In this document: piece by piece, positions 39,569 through 49,315 of the stretch | How positions within the stretch are numbered: position 1 is the first letter of the stretch | Layout: each line of letters opens with the position of its first letter | Assembly: GCF_008831285.2 (NCBI RefSeq) | Contig: NC_045140.1 | Coordinates: 22,648,131 to 22,712,130, forward strand | Length of the DNA: 64,000 nucleotides | Direction of reading: 5' to 3' | DNA from: Nymphaea colorata | Taxonomy: Eukaryota > Streptophyta > Magnoliopsida > Nymphaeales > Nymphaeaceae | The notes under the pieces: generated by a model | Databases searched by the model: none | Told to the model about the DNA's origin: nothing | The model's input: the letters and a program-made list of their open reading frames with translations, nothing else | Position numbers and translations under genes: made by a program

Positions 39569-41342
39569 GAAACAAACTTCATTACCTGTTAGTGAAACAA
39601 ACTTCGTTTAATGAAATAAACTTCATTATATTTCAGGTAATTAACCAAACTTCATTTAATGAAACAAACTGCAATACTGAGCCCCTAACTTCGTTTAATG
39701 AAACAAACTACAATACTAAGGCCTCAACTTCATTTAATGAAACAAACTACTGAGCCCCCAACTTCATTTCATGAAACAAACAGCAATACTGAGCGCCCTT
39801 CCTTTTTATTAATGAAGTGGCTGTTTGTGTGTCACAACCACATTTTTGCTGTTTAATGGAAAGGAAGGGGGCTGATACAACAGCTTTATCGGCCGCTGCA
39901 TCGCCATGGTGATCATGGAACTCAAAATGGATTGGTGGGATATAAATGTGGTTGTTATACACCCACAAGACATTGAAAGCAAACATTTCTAAAACTACTT
40001 AGAAATTAAATGTTTGAGAATTAAATGGAAATCAAACTCATAAACACCAAATTTTGCTGCATTTCTCTGTGGTTGTTTCATTCAAATATAGTCACCTACC
40101 GCCGTGACCTTAGTCGCCCTTTCTTGTACTCGAATGAGTGTCATGGACGTTACTTTTGAATCTCTTTAAGTAAATTAGGTAAAGCTTTGTCACCCGCTCT
40201 TGGCTCACAAAAACCCTCGAGATCACTTTTTTCATGTTCATTTGTCTCACGCTTTTAGGATTTCCGCACCCAACCAAACACACATTTGGTCCCAATCAAG
40301 GTCACCCAATTTTTCCTTTTCTTTTTCTTGCATAGACGTGTTTGGTTGGCCCCAAACGCGACCATTCAGTCACAGCTGCCCTTCAGTCACTTGCGCTATG
40401 CACCCACATTTCTCTTTCTTAAAAGCGTGAGACAAATGAACACGAGAAATGAAACACACGTCTATGCAACCAAACACACGCTTTTAAGAAAAACAAATGT
40501 GGTTGCATGACGTAAGTGACAGAAGGTCGTGAGACAAATGAACACGAGAAAAGTGATCTCGAGGGTTTTTGTGAGCCAAGAGCGGGTGACAAAGCTTTAC
40601 CTAATTTACTTAAAGAGATTCAAAAGTAGCGTCCATGACACTCATTCGAGTACAAGAAAGGGCGAGTAAGGTCACGGCGGTGGGTGACTATATTTGAATG
40701 AAACAACCACAGAGAAATGCAGCAAAATTTGGTGTTTATGAGTTTGATTTCCATTTAATTCTCAAACATTTAATTTATAAGCAGCTTTAGAAATGTTTGC
40801 GTTCAATGTCTTGGGGGTGTATAACAACCACATTTATATCCCACCAATCCATTTTGAGTTCCGTGATCACCATGGCGATGCAGCGACCGACCCCCTTCCT
40901 TCCAATTAAACAGCAAAAAATGTGGTTGTGACACACAAACAGCCACTTCATTTAATAAAAAGGAAGGGGGCTCAATATTGCAAATTGTTTCATTAAATGA
41001 AGTTGGGGACTCAGTATATACTGCTGTTTGTTTCATTAAATGAAGTTGGGGGCTCAGCATTGCAGTTTGCTTCATGAAATGAAGTTGGGGGTTCGGTATT
41101 GTAGTTTGTTTCATTAAATGAAGTTGAGGGCTTAGTATTGCAGTTTGTTTCATTAAATGAAGTTAGGGGCTTTTGTTTCATTAAATGAAGTTTGGTTCAT
41201 TACCTGCAATATAATGAAGTTTATTTCATTAAATGAAGTTTGGTTCATTACCTGCAATATAATGAAGTTCATTTCATTAAATGAAGTTTGGTTCATTACC
41301 TGCAATATAATGAAGTTTATTTCATTAAATGAAGTTTGTTTC
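39569..41342. mobile_element. Foldback element, copy 1 (full)
   Basis: A 1774-bp element whose ends are the inverted 12-mers GAAACAAACTTC and GAAGTTTGTTTC. Nearly all of it folds on itself, with the axis near 40460. Just inside each end are tandem copies of a unit of roughly 40 bp with the core TTTAATGAAACAAACTGCAA. The right arm also has three copies of a unit of about 48 bp (GTTCATTACCTGCAATATAA). The right arm lacks a segment of roughly 150 bp that the left arm has near 40240-40390. No protein-coding capacity is supported. It sits between the promoters of GH3 copies 2 and 3. Long inverted arms with subterminal tandem repeats are the hallmark of foldback or MULE-derived FARE-type elements, but family membership is not shown. 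Confidence 0.75.
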
Positions 41343-41368
41343 ACTACATGTAACCCGGTAGGGCAGCG

Positions 41369-41378
41369 GTGGGCCCAC
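41369..41378. promoter_or_regulatory. GTGGGCCCAC palindrome upstream of GH3 copy 3
   Basis: Same 10-bp palindrome as at 19613 in the copy 1 promoter, 27 bp from the foldback edge. Confidence 0.45.
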
Positions 41379-41504
41379 CCTTGCCCCTGCGAACTCCCTT
41401 CCTGCTGACGTGGATCTGGGACCACTGCCTGCCGGACGACATGCACGGTGCCCACCCGTAGGTGGTCCCTCACCTGCGGTCTTCGAGCCCTCCCTTCCGG
41501 TCCT

Positions 41505-41510
41505 CATAAG
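41505..41510 (+). promoter_or_regulatory. Mutated TATA box of GH3 copy 3
   Basis: The position of TATAAG in copies 1 and 2 reads CATAAG here. The same change is present in copy 4 (62053-62048, minus strand). This fits promoter decay of the pseudogene pair. Confidence 0.55.
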
Positions 41511-41639
41511 TACTCTTCCTCGCCACCCCCTCCTCTGCACCACCCACAAAACTAACCCTCTCTCTCTCTCTTCTCTTACTTGTCCATATCGGATTTCCTT
41601 GTCGCTGTGCTCTGTTTCTCTGTGATCGGTGTGGAGGCA

Positions 41640-43657
41640 ATGAGTGCGAGCGGGAGGGACGTTGAGCTTCTGGAGTTCATAGAGGAGGCGACGAAGAATG
41701 CGGACGATGTGCAGAAGAGGGTGTTGGCGGAGATACTGAGCCAGAACGCCCGCACTGAGTACCTGCAGCAGCGGTGTGACCTCGGAGGGAGCATCGATCG
41801 CCAGACCTTCAAGGCCAAGGTCCCCATGGTCACCTACGACGACCTCAAGCCTGACATCCTGCGCATCGCCAGCACCCCTCTCCTATCTGCTCAGTTGTAC
41901 GCGTTTGCCTTGGCATTTATCACCCTTATTCATGAACGTTTTGTGTACCCTTATTAGAGTCCACTTCGCATTGGATGATATTAATAAAAAGATTAATAAA
42001 CGGAAGATGTGTTTGGGATCCGCCTACTTAATTGCCTTCATAACTGGTTATGACGTCTCTGAGCCTCTGTACATGCGGAGGCAGGTGGGCACGCAACACA
42101 TGCTCTATCTCTATATATGCATATATAAAGGGAGGGAAGAGAGAGAGAGAGATATGAAATGTTATGACGAAGATGAAGTTTGTTCCACCCGTTTCAAGCA
42201 GAGGTGGAGAGAGATTGTGTGTGTTTCCAAAAAAGGAAGAGTAAAGTGCAGTGCATGGATTTCAGCTGATGTTCAGAGAACACGCAGGTTGTACCAGGAG
42301 GCCTGTCGACAAGCCCCGTCCTCACCGGCTATTACAAGAGCGAACTCTTCAAGTGCAGAAAGTTCAACCCTTACCTGGTCCACACCAGCCCAACAGAGGC
42401 CATCCTCTCGTCCGACTCCTAACAGAGGCCATCCTCTCGTCCGACTCCTTCCAGAGCATGTACTCGCAGATGCTTTGCGGCCTCCTGCAGCACCAAGTTG
42501 TCCTCCGCGTCTACGCCGTCTTCGCCTGAGGCCTCCTCCGCGCCATCCGCTTCCTTCAGGTTCACTGGCAAGACCTCGCCCTCGACATAGAAACGGGCAC
42601 GCTCAGTCCGACGATCACAGACCCATCAATCCGATCCGCCGTAGACAAGCTGCTGAAGCCGGACCCATACACTGCTAGGTTTGTCCGGGACAACCGCTCG
42701 GACCAAAACTAGGAAGGTATCATCACCAAGATCTGACCTCGAACCAAGTAACTTGATGTGATTGTGACTGGTGCCATGGCTCAGTACATCCCCACACTCA
42801 ACTACTACGGGGGCGGCCTACCACTGGTCTGCACCATGTATGTCTCCTTAGAGTGCTACTTTGGCCTCAACCTGAACCCACTTTCCCACCCATCTGAGGT
42901 CTCCTACACCATCATGCCCAACATGGGCTACTTCGAGTTCCTTCCCCACGACCCGGACCAGCCTCATGAGCCGAGCCACACCGAGCTCCTCGACCTTGCC
43001 GACCTTCAACTTGGCAAGGAGTACGAGCTCGTTGTCACCGCCTACTCCAGCCTGTACCGCTACCGCGTCGGCGACATCCTCCGATTCAGCGGCTTCCACA
43101 ACTCCGCCCCTCAGTTCCACTTTGTCCGGAGGAAGAACGTGGCTCTCAGCATCGACTCGGATAAGTCCGACAAGGCCGACATGCAGAAGGCGGTCGAGGC
43201 AGCGTCGAACCGGCTGATGAAGGACAACCAAACAAGGATCATGGAGTACACCACCTATGCCGACACGAAGACCATACCGGGTCACTACGTCGTATTCTTC
43301 GAGCTGGCGTCGGACAAGGGGCCGGATCCGGTGCTGATGCCGAAGGGGGTCACGGAGGAGTGCTGCCTCGCCATGGAGGAAGAGCTCAACTCAGTGTATA
43401 GATAAGGGAGGGTGTGCGACAAGTCGATTGAGCCGCTTGAAATAAGAGTGGTGCAGCGCGGCACGTTTGAGAAGCTGATGGAGTACGCCATCTCGAGAGG
43501 CGCCTCCATTAACCAGTACATGGCCCCTAGGTGCATCACTTTCGCTCCCATCTTGGAGCTGCTGGACTCAAGGGTCGTCTCCTCACACTTCAGTCCAGCC
43601 CCGCTTCATTGGTCCCCAACTCGTCGCCATAAACAGATTCATAAGTTAATTAATTAA
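41640..43657 (+). pseudogene. GH3 copy 3, pseudogene
   Basis: The start ATG is 41640 and exon 1 is recognisable to about 41898. There it is fused to intron 2 sequence, with loss of the exon 1 end, intron 1 and all of exon 2, including the ATP-loop residues TSAGERK. Exon 3 begins near 42289 with an internal deletion of about 60 bp. It has a 29-bp tandem duplication (42392-42449) and four nonsense changes relative to copy 2: TGA 42527-42529, TAG 42710-42712, TGA 42734-42736 and TAA 43403-43405. The normal stop after PTRRH is also lost. No active enzyme can be made. Confidence 0.93.
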
Positions 43658-43699
43658 TAGTGGCCTCCCATCTACTGTCCTTCCTTCTTTCAGTTCCCT

Positions 43700-45249
43700 C
43701 TTCAGTTCTAAGTGCAACATCCGCTGCAAAAGAAGGTATGTTGCTGTATATGCTGGTTCATTGACTGTCTTACTTTGATAATAGAAACGCAAGTTCAACT
43801 TGAAAACTCCACGGTTTAACTCAGGCGTCTTGTCAACAAGTTAATCGGTTCAAGATTGGCAAGCTTCTCCATCTTGAGCTCAGCTTTGAAGATTAGGCTC
43901 ATGGTTACTTTCTTTCAGCATCTTTAATAGCTTGTTCGGACACTACCTTTTCCATGAAAAGAAGAGATAAAAGGGGTTTGAAATTACTATACTAAAAGTA
44001 TATTTTTTCTTAAAGGTTCTGCTGCGTAGTCTTATTTTGAGACTGCATAAAAAGGCATGTTTTAGAAGAATCTCAGTTTAAACAAATGCAAGATCTCAGT
44101 AACATGGATTTTAAATTCATGTTATATGTTACAAACCATGGATTTAAGATCAGATTGAAGGGGGGAAAGGTGGTCTGACCTTAAATCCAATGATAAACAC
44201 TCGATCAATTGCATGTTTTTGTCCCATGTGTATTTATGGGGGCTGTCCAAATGTTCTCACCTCTCACACATGCAGCCCAATAATATTGAGCTATGCGTAT
44301 GAGATGCAATGTGCATGTGAGGCCGAAGCATCCGGACTGTTGGAGGATTTCAGCACCTCTACAAATGGGATCAAAATGCTTAACTAACGAGTCTTATATG
44401 TATCTCACTTAAATACTCCTAATCCAAAACATTACAATTTATTAGGAGCTCATTTTTTTTCTGGTAAAGTTAATTATGGAAATCAAGTAATTTAGAAGAC
44501 CTGATGAAGTAATCATGGATCAATTGCCCTGATCAAGATCGATTATAGATATACTACACCTTTTCCTTTCCTACGAACTGTGGCGGAGCCACGTTGTGGT
44601 TGAGCCACGTTGTGGCTGAAGTAGGCAATTGCTCATACCAGGCCACTAAATTTACGTTATTTATATATAAAAACCTCATTAATTTTTAACTTTTTACATA
44701 TGAGTGCCCTTTCAAGTTTGAAATTTACAGTTACAGTGCCCCTTAACAAGAAATTTTTAGCTTCGCCACTGCCTGCAAATGCATCAGCTAACTAACCAGA
44801 GGCAGATTTTGCTTCATAATTATGGGCCGGCCCTTTACTAATATGACTAGTAATCGTACATGCAGCACACGGATTTGATAAGCTACACATGACTGTTGTT
44901 GAATTGGTATCGATTGGGACAAAGAAAATGATGGATGTGATTCATAAAGACGGTCATGCAAAAAAATTAAAGGTACATATTGAAGGATCACGCACTTTGT
45001 CGAGTCACGTTTCTTATACACGAAAATGGAAACACATTGAGAATCGGACCTTGATTGGATTATAAACGCCCATATGTAATGTTGAAACCCTCATCCGATG
45101 TCGGCCGGAATTCGCTATTTTCCTTGCTGGTTTCTCGGAGAAGAATTTCTAACAAGAAATTAAGGATGTGGGGACATCAGAAAACTAATAGTTTGGCATT
45201 AATTTTCTGGGGCATGCTTTTTCTCTTGGTACAACTGCGCTTCTGGATA
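43700..45249 (+). other. Duplicated block B, 3' of GH3 copy 3, up to the gap
   Basis: Directly oriented copy of 23770-25156, joined to the GH3 3' flank by a deletion that removes the 22240-23770 equivalent. It ends at CTTCTGGATA, cut by the gap. No gene apart from the MITE-like element. Very close to the inverted block at 57000-58540. Confidence 0.8.
44580..44769. mobile_element. MITE-like element, copy B
   Basis: Same element as at 24492, with GTGGCGGAGC and GCTTCGCCAC ends. It carries an internal tandem duplication of about 17 bp around CCACGTTGTGG that copy A lacks and copy C shares. Confidence 0.55.
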
Positions 45250-45349
45250 NNNNNNNNNNNNNNNNNNNNNNNNNNNNNNNNNNNNNNNNNNNNNNNNNNN
45301 NNNNNNNNNNNNNNNNNNNNNNNNNNNNNNNNNNNNNNNNNNNNNNNNN
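45250..45349. other. Assembly gap of exactly 100 N
   Basis: One hundred N's, the usual placeholder for a scaffold gap of unknown size. Orientation and spacing of the sequences on either side are therefore not proven by this window. Confidence 0.98.
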
Positions 45350-46444
45350 TTGTCTCACGCTTTTAGGATTTCCGCACTCAACACACATTTGGTCCCAATC
45401 AAGGTCGCCCAATTTCTCCTTTTCTTTTTCTTGCATAGACATGTGTTTGGTTGGCCCCAAACGCGACCATTTAGTCACGCAGCGGCCCTTCTGTCACTTA
45501 CGTCATGCAACCACATTTGTTTTTCTTAAAAGCGTGTGTTTGGTTGCATAGACGTGTGTTTCATTTCTCGTGTTCATTTGTCTCACGCTTTTAAGAAAGA
45601 GAAATGTGGGTGCATGGCGCAAGTGACTGAAGGGCCGCTGTGACTGAATGGTCGCATTTGGGGCCAACCAAACACGTCTATGCAAGAAAAGAAAAGGAGA
45701 AATTGGGTGACCTTGATTGGGACCAAATGTGTGTTTGGTTGGGTGCGGAAATCCTAAAAGCGTGAGACAAATGAACATGAAAAAAGTGATCTCGAGGGTT
45801 TTTGTGAGCCAAGAGCGGGTGACAAAGCTTTACCTAATTTACTTAAAGCGATTCAAAAGTAGCGTCCATGACACTCATTCGAGTACAAGAAAGGGCGAGT
45901 AAGGTCACGGCGGTAGGTGACTATATTTGAATGAAACAACCACAGAGAAATGCAGCAAAATTTGGTGTTTATGAGTTTGATTTCCATTTAATTCTCAAAC
46001 ATTTAATTTCTAAGTAGTTTTAGAAATGTTTGCTTTCAATGTCTTGTGGGTGTATAACAACCACATTTATATCCCACCAATCCATTTTGAGTTCCATGAT
46101 CACCATGGCGATGCAGCGGCCGATAAAGCCGTTGTATCAGCCCCCTTCCTTTCCATTAAACAGCAAAAAATGTGGTTGTGACACACAAACAGCCACTTCA
46201 TTAATAAAAAGGAAGGGCGCTCAGTATTGCTGTTTGTTTCATGAAATGAAGTTGGGGGCTCAGTAGTTTGTTTCATTAAATGAAGTTGAGGCCTCAGTAT
46301 TGTAGTTTGTTTCATTAAACGAAGTTAGGGGCTCAGTATTGCAGTTTGTTTCATTAAATGAAGTTTGGTTAATTACCTAAAATATAATGAAGTTTATTTC
46401 ATTAAACGAAGTTTGTTTCACTAACAGGTAATGAAGTTTGTTTC
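45350..46444. mobile_element. Foldback element, copy 2 (one arm plus centre, cut by the gap)
   Basis: Starts at the gap and ends with GAAGTTTGTTTC at 46433-46444. The central palindrome is longer here than in copy 1: 45350-45420 pairs with about 45700-45775, axis near 45560. So this copy keeps the segment deleted from the right arm of copy 1. The missing arm lies in or beyond the gap. Confidence 0.75.
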
Positions 46445-46478
46445 TCCACCGCGGGTGGCGCGCCAAGCGGCTGCGAAC
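46445..46478. other. GH3 promoter scrap at a rearrangement junction
   Basis: About 34 bp of the GH3 promoter-side flank (CTCCACCGCGGGTGGCGCGC...) lies between the foldback end and the duplicated block. The sequence then switches to the equivalent of 35778 at the shared trinucleotide AAC (46476-46478). Confidence 0.75.
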
Positions 46479-49044
46479 CATAGACAATCGAGATAAAACC
46501 AATGAAAAAAATAAATGATTTAATGTTAGATAATGAATGTACTCATCACTTTTTCCTATTTGTTTTTCATTCAACCGCTTTTTACAATAGATTACGCCAT
46601 CCTGAGTGGATAAGTGATTTTACCACCGCTCGGAAATTGCGCAGAGTGGCGCTAGGTCCTCGATCGGCTGCGCTTATAAAACCGTGACTTATCTTAATAA
46701 AAGAGGCCAAATGTCAAAAGGAAATCGACTCGAGGAATGGCCGAGTTTGGTTCTCAAACAAAGATGATTTGGTGAGCACAAAAAGAAAAAGGTCAGGCTA
46801 ATAAAAAGGTCCTCCACAATTGGATTGCCTTGTGTGGTAAGTGATGACAGACATCCTCTTCCCTTGGCCGAGCCATCAAAAGAGAAGTGACTCAAGGCAG
46901 ACAGAAGCGGACCACCCGAGGAATAACCATCCACAGAAGCGAAGGGTCCCAACTACAGGATGTTGTATAGAGAGGATGACGTGATAGCTCAGTGGTAGGG
47001 CAGAGGACTTAAAAATCCTTGGAAGGGTAAAGACTAGTGAAGTAGCGGTAGGGAGTCGGAAGAGATGAGTCCATGTGTTGGACGATAGGCTACAGTCTTC
47101 TTCCATTACAGGAGAAGGGCAGCGTCCGCATTGTTGGACCGGCTTCGTGGGTTTTTAATTTTCAAATCTTGTGGCCTTGAATCAACAGCTTTTGCAATTA
47201 AATAAGAAGCCATCAAGCTGATTCATATCCACCCATTTTAGGCTGTATTGAATTTAATCCTTCTTTGACTTATCATATATTTGGCAGATGAATCAAATGC
47301 AAACCTTTCTGATCCAAACTTTTTATTTTAACAGTTGCGATATTTTGGGCTGTATTGGATTAATCCTTCTTTGGCTTCTCATATATTTGACAAACTGAAA
47401 TAGATTCTAAGTTTCATATTGTAAGCGATTCACCTTCCTAGAGGCTGAGAAGCAAGGATATTAATACACCACATGAGGGAATCCACAGTGGAGCAAATGC
47501 AAATCCTTACCATCTAAATTTATCACATGAGACAATCAATTGTGAAGCAAATGCAAATCCTTGTCTTCCAAACTTAATTTTTTGGTTGCTGCGGTGTTTC
47601 AGGCTATATTGAATTTGATCCTTGTTTGGCTTCTCATATATTTGGCAGAATCGAAACCAATTTCACATAAGGCAATCCATGTGGAGCAAATGCAAATCTT
47701 TATTAATCAAACTTACCACATAAGGCAATCAGTTGTGATGCAAATGCGAATCGTTATTATCCAAACTTAACTTTTGGTTGTAGCGGCGTTTTGTACTGTA
47801 TTGAATTTAATCCTTCTTTAGCATCTCTTATATTTAGCAGAACTGAAACTGATTTTTGGTTTCATACTTTAAACAATTCACCCTCCCTAGAGGTTAAGAT
47901 AGAAGGAGAAAGAATGAGGGAAATCAATACCAACATCAAAATGACTCATTTATGTGATATTTAATATCATCTAAGCTTCTCTCCCTCCCTTTTTTTATTT
48001 ACATTACAAATCTTTAAGTATTTTCAAAGGTCATTAGTGTGTGACTATATATATATATATATAAAGAGGTAGCTACTAGCCGCTTATATGTCATATTTGA
48101 TGGAAAATTGTTTAAGCTGTTGATTTTAAGAAAATTCAGTGGTGTAAATTAATTGAAAAATGAGAAAAAAATGTCCCTTACTGAAGAAAACAAATGAGCT
48201 TCATTGATTGAAATTTTTGTCTCGTTAGAGCAGTATTTCAATATGTTGAAAATACAACTACTTTTTTAGTATGATGGACCTTCTTAAAGTCATTGTTGTA
48301 GACAATTTCCATCATGTCTGACATATTAAGGTTTGGTATGCAACTGTTTAATATTATTGAAAAAAGTGCTCCTCTTTGAGATGTTACAAGTTAAGAAAAT
48401 AAAGAAAAGTCTGCAAACCTGTGACAATAATGACAAAATTTCGGCTATCCATTAGATCTAAAAATGATATTCTTTATCAAATTCTTACTACTTTTGTAAC
48501 TTCCATCAATGTTTCTACCGTAGTCGCAAAAAACAAGTTCTTTTCAAAAACGTTAAAAAAAAAAAACGGGGTTTTAACGTGTTGTTTTACTTTTTCATTT
48601 TTTCAGTTTTTTTTAATGCTAACAGTTTTTTTTTTTCATTTTCTATTTTTTATTTGTTGCAAATCTTCTTATCTTTTGATGTTTGTGTTATTAGTTTCTC
48701 ACTTATTTTACTTTTGTTCATTTTTAGTTTTATAAATTTTTAAAAATTTACCGTATTTTTCTCTCTTTTTTTAAGCTCGCTGTATTATATTCAAGAAAAA
48801 CCTCGCCGTTTAAAACTCCAAGACGTTATTTGTGTCTTTGGTTTCTACATATCTTTCCAATGAAAAGCTAAAAGGTTTAAAACTTAATGTCAGAATACAT
48901 TCGAGAGAGTCTCTCATTGCCTCCCCACCTTCCCTTTCCCATCTCTCAGCTACAATTCAAACAAGAGTTTGATTCACATACTCTCTCCTAAAAATCTAGA
49001 AAATCAAAAATTGCGAAAAGTTTTTCTATTTTAATTTCTAAGAT
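46479..49044. other. Inverted copy of the 33186-35775 block
   Basis: Reverse-complement counterpart of the DNA between copia element 1 and 35775, including the tandem-repeat patch (about 47230-47840), the tRNA-like scrap and a shortened TA run (48046-48063). Short open frames at 46689-46952 and 47561-47770 are conserved between the two copies, but with no domain or codon support I treat them as chance. Confidence 0.75.
46976..47020 (+). pseudogene. tRNA-Phe-like 5' half, second copy
   Basis: Counterpart of 35231-35275, with one T missing from the D-loop (CAGTGGTAGG). No T-arm follows; non-functional. Confidence 0.45.
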
Positions 49045-49049
49045 AAATG

Positions 49050-49315
49050 CCTCAAAGTTGAAGAGAGTCTTTAGGGAAAAGTAAGGTGACGACGAGTGAG
49101 ATAGAGATAGATAGTTCTATGTAGGAGCAGAAAAATGAGTTCTTCTCATTTACTCACTTTGTGTTAGATTACGACAGATATATATACAGTATACTCATAT
49201 GCCTGAAGAGTATGTACATATAACAAATACACAGCAGGTGGAATACAGCAGGAGACAGTTGTGTTACAGCTGTCTTCTAACTACATTCTGAGCCTTCTAA
49301 AATAAACTCCTAACA
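49050..49315 (-). repeat. 3' LTR of copia element 2
   Basis: 266 bp, begins TGTTAGGAGTTTATTTTAG on the minus strand; the final A of the LTR end is G here. Confidence 0.88.

Noticed and set aside
40980-41342. CRISPR-like regular repeats
   Set aside because: Units are adjacent and degenerate without unique spacers, and the DNA is plant nuclear. They are subterminal repeats of the foldback element.
41153-41473. Open frame with repeated peptide QTSFNE
   Set aside because: The peptide repeat simply reflects DNA tandem repeats in the foldback end; no start context or homology.
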